Both the position numbers and the translations under genes were made by a program. Under the pieces are notes generated by a model. The model ran no database searches, had not been told where the DNA came from, and was given only the letters and a program-made list of their open reading frames with translations. A DNA stretch of 64,000 bases, taken from Chondrosia reniformis. Taxonomy: Eukaryota; Porifera; Demospongiae; Chondrillida; Chondrillidae. Of this stretch, positions 49,008-59,264 are shown in pieces. Where the stretch lies: positions 498,501 through 562,500 of the forward strand of contig OX359192.1 in assembly GCA_947172415.1 (NCBI GenBank), read 5' to 3'. Every line of letters begins with the position of its first letter. Positions within the stretch are counted from its first letter, which is position 1.

Positions 49008-52000
49008 ATGGCGGCGTATTCTTGCTTTGGCTGTGCAAGTATAGTGTTATTACTTCTACTCTTATTATTATCTGAAGACTGTATCGCTTCCGTAAGTGCG
49101 CAGAAGTTATTTCATGGAATGTCTTGAAACAGTCACTGTTAGAAGTTTCTAATTTGTGTTTGTGTTAAGTACGTGTAATGCCTGAGGCCTGCTATGGGTA
49201 CACGAACCGCTTTATTACTGATACTATGTATTTGTTGGTAGCTCATACTGACAAAGGTACTTTTCACTTTAACGTTCTCACACTCTGTAGAAATGTCAGA
49301 GAAGCTACGAGTGTGATGCCAAGGACTGTTCAGGCGCCCCTCATCTGATAAACAGCACTATACTAGTACACGTGGTTGTACTGTCCCCGCCAAACGCGCT
49401 CCACTACCTGTGGGGTCTGGTGGGGCACCCCGCCATTTTGGTGGTGGAGACGCCCTCCAACAAGTTGAACTGCACTCAGCATCTGGACCTTCTGGACTTG
49501 GATGTACCTTCTTACGTCACCAAGCAGTCGTACCACTCAGTGTCGCTCAAAGGCGTACCTGTAGACAGAGAATATGCACTAGCGCTGCTGTTTCAGAGTC
49601 TGGTGGAGTTCACTGTTGCGGATTCAGAGAGTGCCAATAGCTTTGAGCTGGACAAGTTTAATGAATCCTTCTGGTCCTCAGAGTCCTTTGAGTGTAAGAC
49701 TATCAGAACATGGTTTGAAGATGTAGAGAAGACTGAAGATCAGTCGTACTGTGTGAGACCTTTATCAGATGTTCAATGGCAGCGTTTGCAGTCTGGGAAT
49801 ATTATAACAGGAGAGATATTCTATCAGGGCTGGGACAAGACAGACAGTATTAGATTGCTGGTAAGCATCTGTGAGAGGTGTGTCTGTGAGAGGTGTGTCT
49901 GTGAGAGGTGTGTTTAAGAGAAGTGTGTCTGTGAGAGGTGTGTCTGTGAGAGGTGTGTCTGTGAGAGGTGTGTCTGTGAGAGGTGTGTCTGTGAGAGGTG
50001 TGTCTGTGAGAGGTGTGTCTGTGAGAGGTGTGTCCATAGGAGGTGTATCTAAGAGGTGTGTCCATAGGAGGTGTGTCTAAGAGGTGTGTCTGTACATATA
50101 TATATCATACGTATATTACCCCACTACATGTTCGTATTATATAGAGTGGTGCTGAGCAAGTATGACTATATTTCCTATTTAATGTCCATACGCTCCATCA
50201 ATGCTTAGAGATAGTACATGCCACACCTCATGATGGGGCAAGCCATGCATGTAGTGTGCCATGTAACCCTGTATACCAGTTCTTCCTAATCAGGAACCAG
50301 GGGTTATATCCTTTAGCCTGTGCATATTATACAATAAGCTGGCGGAAGGCTGGGGTAGGCAGCAAACTTATACCGCTAAATATTAGGGGGTATAAAGTTG
50401 CCTAGCAACTCCCGCAATACGATGTAGATTTTAAGGTGCAGGCAGGGCGAATAGGGAAATTGTAATAATTAAGCCCAGCTTTCTTAAGTCGATGTTTTGG
50501 AACCTATATGGTTTATCCACCAAGTTATGAATGACCAACTAATATGACATGGCAACATATCAATTACGAGGTTAGAATTACAAATACCTTAAGGCCAATT
50601 GCGACCTATTACCTGGGCTTGACTACATGATAAGTCTGCCTGCACCTTCATACATAAAATGAGTGCTTTGGAAAGATGAGGTACCACCGCATGCTGCCAA
50701 GAGGCACGACCCTTACTGAGAGGGGAGAGCCCCCCCAAAGCATGAAGAAATTAAGCTGAATTATCTGTTTATGTCAGCTAAATGATGCTTCCAAACCAGT
50801 TTGCATAAATTGCTAAAGACTGGAATTTTAACATGGATAAATAAATAAATAAATAAGTAAATTGCTGACTGTATATATAGTAAATATTACAGTCATGAAC
50901 AATTATTATAAAGTTGATAAAATGATTGTGCACCTGTCTGAATTATATGGGACTATGTATGTATATAGGATAATAAAATTTTTAATGATCATGATGATAA
51001 GCAATTAATGGTTGGGAATTGTGGGGTTAAGTGGCCAGTGCTGAAGAGACTGAAGCCAGTTCTTCCCTCGAAGTACGAATATAAAGTTGGTAGGCTGAGC
51101 TCTCCCAGCGTCCCAGCATCTTTATTTTGGAGTCTGAAATGCCAGCCTTGAGGGCCGTGGTGGCAGCACCAATCCGGAAACTATGCCCAGCATATAAGCT
51201 ATCGTCTATACCTGCAGCTTTTAAAGCCTTTCTCAAGCAAAGGACAAGGCTTACTCTGGTCAAAGGTTTCTTATTTTGGAATAAAAATAGGGGGCCATTA
51301 TGAGGACCACGAAACTGCAGGTATTTCATTAGGGCAGTGACTGGACATAAGGGTTTTCCCGTTTTTTGCAGGTAAACTGTAACCCCTTTCCCGAAAGGGT
51401 CAGTTTTTGATTGTTTTATCTTCACAGCTAATGTGGAGACATTAGATGCAGATGAAATACCTTTGGTGGAGCTAGCTGAAATGTCAGCTATAGACAAGTG
51501 CTGTGAACTATTATATGAGGTGTCTGAGGGAATAGTGAACTCGGCACACCTAAGAAAGCCAAAAAAACCTAAGCAGGCAGCAGCCCACAACATGTGATTA
51601 TCTTGACTGGTGGTGTCCGTGCACCATACTTGCTTGAGCGCCAGTAGGATGGAAGGTGTGATGGGTAGACGACTTTTTTGATTAGAGCCATCAAAAGCCT
51701 TTACTCTTTTTATTCCTCTGAGAACTAACTCGACTTTAGGGGTGTGCAGACTAACTAAGGGAAGGCTAAGACTAATCAGTAGATTGCGAATAGCTGATAG
51801 GTAAAGTCTAATGGTAGAGATGGCGAGACCATCTGTACCAAGTTGGGATATAAAGAGTAGAATCGTATGTTCAGAAGGCGGATAAGGCAAAAGATTATGA
51901 GAACTACAGAAAGATAGAAAGCGTTTTTGGCCTGAAGTGTAACATTTCTTGGTGTTGGAGGCTAGACCTTCTGAATAAAAGTGGAGAAAAGCATCCTCCA

Positions 52001-55000
52001 CCTGCTTGAGGTCCAGTCTGGCCTTTCCTCTATTAGGAGTGCCCAAAGGGAGTCTGGGATAGGGCTTGGATCTTTGAAGATGTTTGAGACCTGGGGGCCG
52101 AGATTAGACAGTAAATTTCTTGATATACCATCCGCTACTGTATTATGAATGCCAGCAATATGTCTGGCAGATATTGTGAAGTGATATCGAGCAGCAAAGA
52201 ATGACAAGCATCTGAGAAGATGCATGGCGATGCCCGAGGGTTCCTTTGAAGACCCTTTCCTGACAATTTCAACCACTGCCATATTGTCAATGTGAAATTG
52301 AACATGTTGGCCAGACCAATGTTTACCCCACATTGCGCACGCCAGGACCACCGGTACCAGCTCCTTGGTCATGATGTTTATTGAGAGCCAATTGGCTGGC
52401 CACTGGCCTTGTAGCCAGAACCTGCCCCAGACAGCTCCACATCCAAAGTTACCAGAGGCATCGGTGAATACATTTTCCGATGGAATTAGTTGTTGGGTCA
52501 GTTGTAGGAATGAAATACCATTCCAGTGATCTACAAAAGTGACCCACCAGGCTAAGTCTGACCGGAATTCGGTATTCAGTCTAATGTGGTGATGTGAAAC
52601 TTTTGTGACAGATAGGAGGTTTATCATGCGGCGCACAAAGGAACGACCTTGTGGCACCACCTTGCAGGCAAATTGAAGAATGCCGATTAAGTGTTCTAGG
52701 TCCTTCCTAATACAGGACTTTCTGCTTTGCCAAATGGTAAGTTCCTGGCGCAGACGAGATAGTTTATCAATAGGCAGTTGAGCTTGGAGCTTCTCAGTGT
52801 CAATTTCAATGCCTAGAAAAGTCAGCCTCTTGGATGGACCCTCAATCTTTTCTGTGGCTAATGGGACCCCCAGGTGCCCACACAGAGAAATCATTTTATC
52901 AAGGTGAAGCTGGCAATTTGGGGAGTCTGGGGGACCGACCACGAGAAAGTCATCCAAGTAATGGAGGAGATGAGGGATACCATCTTTTCGAAGTATCCAC
53001 TCTAAGGCATCCGCATAGGCATTGAACAGCATGGGGGCTGACCTCAGGCCAAATGGAAGCTGGTTATCTAAGAATCCTTGATTTTTCCATTTCATACCCA
53101 AAAGGTGGCGATCTGAGGGATGAACAGGAATGATCCTGAAGGCAGAAGATATGTCAATTTTTGCCAACAGTGCCGACCTTCCCAGAGAAAGTATGATGCG
53201 AGCAGCATCCTCGATAGAGGAATATGCCATACTAGCGTCAGCAGGATCTATTCCATCATTGACGCTATGGCCATCAGGGTAAGAAAGGTCTACAATCAGA
53301 CGCCATTTACTGGGTTTATTATGCTTAGGGATGACCCCAAAGCGGTTAAACCTGACCGATGGAGGTAAATCTTTGGGGTTAAATGGGCCAGAAATGTTGC
53401 CCAACTTTAATTCTTCATCCAGATATTGCTGGACTACATCGGGGTGAGAGGTAGCAGACTGCATATTGGATTTTGCGGACTTGCTCGTAGACTTAGGGTT
53501 GAAACCTATCCTAACACCTTCTTTTAGGCCACTTAGTAAATGACTGACCCAGGTCTTGTTGGGGTGATCCTCTAATAAAGCTGACCAAGCCTCCACATGA
53601 AGTGGGGTCCTGATCGACAGAGAGGCCTTAGGTAAGGTAGGGGGGCTTACACCTGCTTGCTGAGTACGCTGCAAGTGGAGAAAACGCGATGCCAACATAG
53701 GTGCCACCCTCTGAGATGTGGGAATGACAGAATGACCTAGAATGTGGAAAAAATGGCTCTCCTAACCTGACGCTAGCGCAAAGCATCCCTATAAACCATG
53801 CTCATATAGTTATTAAATTTAAATGGACTTGCATGTGCATATATGCATGGGAGTGAATAATAGCTTTATATAATATTACTATCATTATTAGAGTGCCCCT
53901 GCATATATACAATGAATGTATAAAAGTGAAACAAAAGTGGTTAAGGGGCACATTAGATATACTTGGACAACCTCTATGTGGGTAAAGGCTACTGCTGAAA
54001 AGTGCCTACCCTGGCTACTATGGTTAGCAGCATTATATGGTGTTACGCCGGCATTATCTGAACCTTGAACCGCCGCGAGGAGGAGTTTACGTTTACAACC
54101 GTAATGCAGATACGAGGGACTTACCGGCCGACTGAGGGACTTGAGACTTCTCCTGTTGCAAGACCGCGACCTGCTGGATTAGCGATGCCTGCGCCTTGCG
54201 CTGTTCTTCCAACCCTTCCTTTAGGGATTTGAGGGACTCTAATACTGCTGTGAGGTCGTTCGAGACCGGGGGAGTAGCCATAGTTGTTCAAGACGACGGA
54301 AAAAGGAGGACAATTTTTCAACACTTGGAGCTAACGTTACGTTGCTAGGATGAATGACTTAGGTTACTAAGCGAGACCTAGCGGCTGTGCGCCTGCAGAG
54401 CTTTTTGAATGCATACATGACCAACGTTTGTAACTATTGTAAATACAACTCATATTGCGCAATCGTAGATAATATGCCTTATGCTATATATGCATATGTC
54501 TATACGTATATACATAATCTGTAGATATACAATATACACATTGAGTAATACGCTCTGTTCATTAACTCTGTTTAACTTAAGGTTAAACCTCATATAATCT
54601 CTCCAGTTTGACCCAAAGGATTCAACTGGGCACGAGTCCTACTTCCCATCTCCATTTTACACTCCTCAATCAGCTGTGCTGGACATGGTGCTGAGTGGTG
54701 TCAACTACAACCTCTCCAAGGATGGATTGGGTGTGGCGCATAGCAGAATGGCCTTCCAGTTCCTCCTAGTCCACGGACCAGCTATGAAGATGGGACACTT
54801 TACTGATCCAGTGTTCAACAACGATGATGAATACACTCCCTCGGTCTTCTTCACCCAGCTCTTCAAGGCACAGTGCAATGGAACTGCTGGCTACATGACC
54901 TATAAAGGCATCTCCTATGAGAATAGTGACCGAGTGAGCTCCAAGTCCCAGCAGGTGGCTCGCAAGGAGTTTGGTAATAGCAGCACGCAGTCAGTCCCTG

Positions 55001-55683
55001 GCAGCCTGTGTACTGCCGTGTTTGGTGATAATGTTGGGCCCGTTGAGAGGATATTCCTCGTAGTAGGGACTGAGGGAGATGAGTTTCTAAATACCAAGTA
55101 CTTTACCTGGTGAGTACATTTACGTACTTCAATGATTACTGTACACTGTCTTCCCTTTAATCTTAATATTAGAATCTTAAACCCTCCCTCTCATCCCATC
55201 CCTCCCCTCTCATCCACCCCTCCCCTCTCATCCACCCCTCCCCTCTCATTCACCTCTCCCCTCTCATTCACCCCTCCCCTCTCATCCACCCCTCCCCTCT
55301 CATCCCATCCCTCCCCTCTCATTCACCCCTCCCCTCTCATCCACCCCTCCCCTCTCATCCCATCCCTCCCCTCTCATTCACCTCTCCCCTCTCATTCACC
55401 TCTCCCCTCTCATTCACCCCTCCCCTCTCATCCACCCCTCCCCTCTCATCCTGCCCCTCCCCTCTCTTCCTAACATAGGACTGCTGTGCTTGGAGTTGGA
55501 ACTCCGCCTGTTGAGAACATATCATCCGTGGTCCTGATCATCATTATGGTCGGGTTTGGTCTCCCTGTTGCCATGGTGCTGATTGCCGTCATCTATGTGT
55601 TTGTAAGCAAGGCCATATGGAAGCCATACAAGAAGTACAAATCAAAGAAGACATCCAGTGGCTACACAACTATTAACGGATAA
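49008..55683 (+). CDS. GLMP: Glycosylated lysosomal membrane protein (GLMP/NCU-G1)
   Basis: A type I lysosomal membrane protein, known in mammals as the partner of the MFSD1 transporter. Exons: 49008-49091 (signal peptide with a run of eight Leu), 49291-49860 (mature N-terminus KCQRSYECDAKDC, then NALHYLWGLVGHPAILVVET), 54607-55109 (VFNNDDEYTPSVFF, KYFTW) and 55479-55683 (VLGVGTPPVENI, one transmembrane helix near residues 380-405, then a basic tail ending SGYTTING). The YTTI motif fits a YxxPhi lysosomal sorting signal, at the same place as in the human protein. Several NxS/T sites are present (INST, NCTQ, NESF). All phases agree. Intron 2 (4.7 kb) contains a DIRS-like retrotransposon in antisense. 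This is the complete copy; a broken one is at 36787. Confidence 0.93.
49866..50095. repeat. 15-bp minisatellite at the GLMP intron 2 donor
   Basis: About 14 copies of gtgagaggtgtgtct starting at the donor, with later cataggaggtgtatctaag variants. The reading frame of exon 2 runs on into it (CERCV repeats), but the donor gtaagc at 49861 and the in-phase exon at 54607 show that it is intronic. Confidence 0.88.
50100..51026. other. GLMP intron 2, 3' flank of the retrotransposon
   Basis: No coding sequence was seen. It probably includes the 3' terminal repeat of the DIRS-like element. gttgcctagcaac near 50398 and gttgctagg near 54337 are inversely related, but I could not define terminal repeats with confidence. 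A short (aaat)n tract is at about 50829-50853. Confidence 0.45.
51027..52046 (-). CDS. Tyrosine recombinase of the DIRS-like element
   Basis: An integrase of the lambda/Cre type that inserts the circular cDNA through a 3'-phosphotyrosine intermediate. An N-terminal SAM-like DNA-binding domain (YTSGQKRFLSFCSSHN, about residues 35-55) is followed by the catalytic domain with Arg in GFLRCAEF (about 164), the HxxR pair in GHSFRIGAATT (about 288) and the nucleophilic Tyr near WESSAYQLYIR (about 318). The frame has no ATG near its beginning; the first Met lies deep in the catalytic domain. It overlaps the RT frame by 85 bp in the -1 frame, so expression probably needs frameshifting, splicing or a non-AUG start. 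Confidence 0.9.
   Translation of the reverse strand: MGTPNRGKARLDLKQVEDAFLHFYSEGLASNTKKCYTSGQKRFLSFCSSHNLLPYPPSEHTILLFISQLGTDGLAISTIRLYLSAIRNLLISLSLPLVSLHTPKVELVLRGIKRVKAFDGSNQKSRLPITPSILLALKQVWCTDTTSQDNHMLWAAACLGFFGFLRCAEFTIPSDTSYNSSQHLSIADISASSTKGISSASNVSTLAVKIKQSKTDPFGKGVTVYLQKTGKPLCPVTALMKYLQFRGPHNGPLFLFQNKKPLTRVSLVLCLRKALKAAGIDDSLYAGHSFRIGAATTALKAGISDSKIKMLGRWESSAYQLYIRTSREELASVSSALAT
51962..53698 (-). CDS. Reverse transcriptase-RNase H of the DIRS-like element
   Basis: Copies element RNA into DNA. RT fingers and palm are at about residues 100-330, with KWRLIVDLSYPDG, KIDISSAFRIIPV (first catalytic Asp), LPFGLRSAPMLFN and the catalytic YLDD in HYLDDFLVV. RNase H is at about 410-530, with FTDASGNFGCGAVWG, TKELVPVVLA and HIDNMAVVEIV as metal-binding segments, then AGIHNTVADGISR. 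The first ATG is at 53698; the frame is open slightly further upstream without an ATG, and an acceptor-like ctcag sits there, so a spliced leader is possible. No stop codons interrupt it. Confidence 0.92.
   Translation of the reverse strand: MLASRFLHLQRTQQAGVSPPTLPKASLSIRTPLHVEAWSALLEDHPNKTWVSHLLSGLKEGVRIGFNPKSTSKSAKSNMQSATSHPDVVQQYLDEELKLGNISGPFNPKDLPPSVRFNRFGVIPKHNKPSKWRLIVDLSYPDGHSVNDGIDPADASMAYSSIEDAARIILSLGRSALLAKIDISSAFRIIPVHPSDRHLLGMKWKNQGFLDNQLPFGLRSAPMLFNAYADALEWILRKDGIPHLLHYLDDFLVVGPPDSPNCQLHLDKMISLCGHLGVPLATEKIEGPSKRLTFLGIEIDTEKLQAQLPIDKLSRLRQELTIWQSRKSCIRKDLEHLIGILQFACKVVPQGRSFVRRMINLLSVTKVSHHHIRLNTEFRSDLAWWVTFVDHWNGISFLQLTQQLIPSENVFTDASGNFGCGAVWGRFWLQGQWPANWLSINIMTKELVPVVLACAMWGKHWSGQHVQFHIDNMAVVEIVRKGSSKEPSGIAMHLLRCLSFFAARYHFTISARHIAGIHNTVADGISRNLLSNLGPQVSNIFKDPSPIPDSLWALLIEERPDWTSSRWRMLFSTFIQKV
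54093..54281 (-). CDS. Short gag-like coiled-coil frame of the DIRS-like element
   Basis: MATPPVSNDLTAVLESLKSL begins a 62-codon frame rich in Leu, Glu and Gln with heptad character. It could be the N-terminus of a Gag-like protein. After GTSAG-like Ser-Ala-Gly codons there is a strong donor (ccg|gtaagt near 54121), so it may be spliced to the RT frame; I could not find an acceptor that keeps the RT frame. Position ahead of RT supports Gag; sequence alone does not prove it. Confidence 0.45.
   Translation of the reverse strand: MATPPVSNDLTAVLESLKSLKEGLEEQRKAQASLIQQVAVLQQEKSQVPQSAGKSLVSALRL
55190..55468. repeat. 17-18-bp C-rich minisatellite in GLMP intron 3
   Basis: Copies of cccctcccctctcatccac with cattcac variants fill most of the intron between the exons ending at 55109 and starting at 55479. 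The last units act as the polypyrimidine tract of the acceptor. Confidence 0.92.
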
Positions 55684-56181
55684 TGACTGAATAATTGTTA
55701 ATATGTCTGCTTTATGGATGTGATTTATTAATATGTTTGTATGTACTGTACATCAGTCATTGTTATATATATATATATACCCTAAACTTTATGATGATGT
55801 GCCCATTTTGTTTCTATGGAGCCATATGAATTATTTAATTATATTATATTATATTATATTATTTATATTAGATTACCTTAGTATATTGTAACTTGCACTG
55901 TATATAAAATAACCAAGAGTGATATAAAGTTGCTTCTACCTTCCCTTTAATTGTTGAATGATTTTATATATAAGCATTAGCTTCATAATTATTATAGAGG
56001 CTATGTATCCAGAGGTTTCAACTTATGTTTACATTATTTATTTAAAAACTGCAAAGCTCTGTATTATTGCACATACGTATTAAATATGTCATCAAAAATA
56101 TGGATGTGCTGAATCAGCAAAAAATTGACTATGCTTGAATAAATTATCCAAAAAAGAAAAAAACGATATTTCAATGACTTC
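55684..56181. other. Convergent 3' regions of GLMP and sirtuin A
   Basis: AT-rich 3' UTR sequence of GLMP (plus) and of the sirtuin gene (minus), including a (ta)n run near 55767 and (attat)n near 55838. No gene was seen. Confidence 0.6.
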
Positions 56182-58723
56182 TTAGTGTTTCTCGACTTCC
56201 CATTCAGCAGCTCCAGGTTTGTATTTCAAATTATAGACTTCTGTTTGCCCATCTTTCAGAGGTACTTCCATATCAAGATAAGGCTCATCATAGTGACCTT
56301 GGAAGTACAGTCGTAGCTTGGCAACAGAGCCAGCTGTATGTAGAGAAAGAGCAATTATTAAATACAATGGAGTTGAGCTACATGAGATAAGAGATAAGAG
56401 ATAAGATATAAGAACAGGGTCTTGATCACTGAAGAATACCCCAGCTTCCAAACTTCTGATTTCTCAAGAAACCAAATTATGTCTTTGGACACTGAAAAGA
56501 CTAAAGATAATCTATCTGAAAGAACAGAATCTTCCTGCTAAGTTAAGCAAAGTTATTGTGTTCTGTAAAGATTACCCAACACTAGATAAGGATTACCCAA
56601 CACTAGATAGGGGTACCTTGCTCCTTAAGGTGGAACAGGAAAGGCTCTTTTTCCATTTCAATCCCTTTCCCCACTTCTTGTACACTTGCACAAATTCCCT
56701 AAATAATAAGTCATGCATATGTAGTCTTCAATATCTGTTCCAAATTGACTAACAGGCATAGGCATGAATATATAAGGAGGGGGAGGTACCTTAATAAAGG
56801 AGTAAGGGGCATCCTCATGAACATCAAGACCAGTTACAACCACCTCAAATGTGCCCTTCTTTATTTCTTTCATGGACACTTTCATTCTTCTGTGCAACTT
56901 GAATTCTGGAATTTCAAGGTCCAACTCTTTCATAAGTTTGGTCATAAAGGCATCGCACATTGCATGGACATTGATACTTGCCCTTGAAGACAAAGGTGTT
57001 TGCTGCAGGCTGCATCAAGTGGAGGATAAAGTGAAAGAGTTATGATGGGATTTCATGTAAAAAAAGTTAGAAGCTACTACTTGATTGGTAAAAGTAATGT
57101 AGCTCAGCCATACTCACTTGCAGATAACAAGTTTTCCACCCTTCTTTGCCACGTCCTCAGGTACATCAGCGGCTGGTGTAACTCTAAGACTGGATCCCAG
57201 TACAATGCACATATCAGCCTATAATAACACAGTTAGAACATTGTGATACATACATGATACATGTTCCATATTGCCAACTGAACCTTCTCTGCTCCATCAA
57301 AGGCTTTATCAAGTGGCTTGTCCGGAAGATTCTCCCCAAAGTTGATGATAGAGTCGTGAAGCTGACCTCTGCACTTTGGGTCATCACACATTCTTGAGGT
57401 GCGATGGTCGGAAACTTTTCTGCCCTCCCGAGTCCTAAAATCTCTCATGTATTCTCGCTTGCACTTCCTGCAGTGCTCCAAGTTTGTGTTTCCGTGGAGC
57501 TCAGCCAGCTCTTTAGGATTGAGGTTACTTCTACGATGTAGACCATCTACATTCTGACTTACAGTCAGGTGTACCAGACCAGCCTCATGCAGCTTCAAAA
57601 TGGCCATGTGAGTGACTGAAGGGAGGGCCTATAGAGGGGAGAATACACAAAGTTAACTATAAAATTTCAGCAACTAGTAAAATTAAAAAGATAAAAAATT
57701 GTTAAGCTGACTTTTACTAGGTCCTTTCTTATCTTCTTCTTCAGATCTGTTTTCTGCTTCTCTGTGAGTCCTTGTTTCTTGTCCCTCAGTTCCCACACAC
57801 CAGGTCCAGTGTCCAGTACAGTGTTCATGCCACTCCTGAAATCTGGGATGCCAGCACTACACAAGAGATGTACTAGTATTGTGCACATACTGAAACACAA
57901 CCATATTAGGAAAGTAAACAATCTATAATATTAACACACATGGAAAATGTATGCTTATGATATGACAGATATTACCTGGTACTGATTCCAGCTCCAGTGA
58001 ACATAATTGTATATTTGCTCTCCTTCATCCACTTGGCTACAGTCTTCACATGTGCTTCCAAATCCTCTTCTTTATCAAAGAACTCCTTCTTCTCCTCCTC
58101 GTCCTCAATGGCTGGGTTGAAAGGTTTTGGTTTAGGTTTGTCTGTAACTGGCTTCTTTGGAGGACCAGGCCTAGGCTCCCTTGTTGAGGTGCTGGGGGCT
58201 TTATTCGTGGCCTTGTTTGGAGCGAGCGGTTTCTTCTTTTTACCAGCTGCCAAAGCAGTGCTCTGCAACTGCAACAATATTAAACTCACGATCAGTCGTA
58301 ATGTCGACAAGTCGACAGCTATTTAAGATTCCTAATTGCGGAGCTATCATTTTGGGGACGCATACATATCGTTGATAGTATTAGTAATAGCGAAGGTAGT
58401 CAAATTATAAATAAATATATGAAGCAGTAGAGAGTATTAGTTGGGATCGAGTGATTTATTTCGATCAGCAATATATTTAACAGATTTGGACGTTTCGACC
58501 AGGAGGTGTTCGTCAGCAAATGCTGAACCTATATTATGTTGCTGATGCTCGATAAATCACTGACTGCCTTTATGATCGCAACAAGCACTCCCTATAGTAG
58601 TATACTACTACTTATACAACTCTCAGGATTCTTACTTTAGATACAGTCACTTACAAACTCATTTCTTTGTAGGGAGCACTTTTCCAATATTTCTGATAGA
58701 TCTTCTACTTCGTATTTTGCCAT
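56182..58723 (-). CDS. Sirtuin (class IV, SIRT6/7-like), copy A
   Basis: An NAD+-dependent protein deacylase. The first coding exon 58655-58723 encodes MAKYEVEDLSEILEKCSLQR; exon 2 (57976-58268) has a Lys/Pro-rich linker, then TIMFTGAGIST. Later exons give AGIPDFRSG, HLTVSQNVDGLHRRS, the catalytic His in ELHGNTNLEHC, a zinc site of two Cys pairs (CRKC and CDDPKC), INFGENLP, VLGSSLRVTPAAD and LVICNLQ. A C-terminal extension of about 110 residues ends in WEVEKH, with TAA at 56182. All key NAD and zinc residues are present. The exon phases I checked match copy B. The extension is unusual for SIRT6/7 and I do not recognise it. Exon 2 has two possible acceptors 6 nt apart. Confidence 0.88.
58447..58566. 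mobile_element. Fold-back element of about 120 bp (tentative MITE)
   Basis: gagtgatttatttcgatcag caat at the left is matched inversely by attg-type ttgctgatgctcgataaatc act at the right, about 24 bp with a few differences. In the centre, ggacgtttcgacc and ttcgtcagcaaatgctga occur. No clear target duplication was seen. It lies between the two sirtuin genes. Confidence 0.5.
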
Positions 58724-59264
58724 TTCAAGATTTTTTTGCTAGTGGTCCTTGTCGATATAGAGATTGCTCAGTAACACTTTATAATCTATGGTCACTAGGG
58801 GAATTCTAAAAACAGTAACACTATGACGTAACCACGATAAGATCTATTATGATGTTTGTATCAAATTCTTCAGACTTTAATAACTGCACTTTTTATATCT
58901 TGAAAATGTGCAGTGGAGATATATATTTTTAATTTTGCAGGATTCACCCCTTAGCGATGGACTTGTACCCCTTGCTAACATTGGATGCCTGGGAACATGC
59001 ATACTACCTCAAGTTTCAAAACAAGAAAGCCAATTTTTGCTTATAAGGCAGTGTGCTATACTAGATCTGATATATGGAGAGTCAATAATCTTCCTTGCTT
59101 GTATATACATATATACGTGAACTTTTAGAACATCAGTATTATTAAATTATGCACATAGTTTCATTTATTTTACAACTATATATTTATATTTACGATAAAG
59201 CATAAACAAGTCAAAATGCAAAACTTATAATGTTTGGGATCCAATTAAGAATTTAAAAGACTTC
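58724..59264. other. Spacer between sirtuin A and the CAP-sirtuin gene
   Basis: Promoter side of sirtuin A and 3' side of the next gene. AT-rich; a weak plus-strand frame (58908-59120) has no recognisable content. No gene was called. Confidence 0.55.

Larger units (their letters stand above)
37372..49341. repeat. Segmental duplication, unit B (about 12.0 kb)
   Basis: The second copy of 18527-37109, in direct orientation. It ends inside exon 2 of the complete GLMP gene. It is 6.6 kb shorter mainly because the 33-bp array is contracted, five ankyrin modules and the 15-bp array are reduced, and the MITE is absent; the 36-bp coding array is longer. Confidence 0.93.
51027..54281 (-). mobile_element. 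DIRS-like tyrosine-recombinase retrotransposon
   Basis: On the minus strand the order is a short coiled-coil gag-like frame, reverse transcriptase with RNase H, then a tyrosine recombinase that overlaps the RT frame. RT plus tyrosine recombinase with no DDE integrase and no LTRs is diagnostic of the DIRS order. The limits given are those of the coding region; true ends are not resolved. It lies antisense in GLMP intron 2. No methyltransferase-like domain fits between RNase H and the recombinase, which argues against a classic DIRS1 and for a Ngaro- or PAT-like type (inference). The long frames are intact, so the insertion is young. Confidence 0.88.

Noticed and set aside
49861..49917. GLMP ending in CERCV repeats
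   Set aside because: A good donor at 49861 joins in phase to the exon at 54607, which carries the conserved GLMP C-terminal half.
50397..54345. Inverted terminal repeats of the DIRS-like element around gttgctagg
   Set aside because: Only about 9 bp match convincingly; this is too short to call the ends without other copies.
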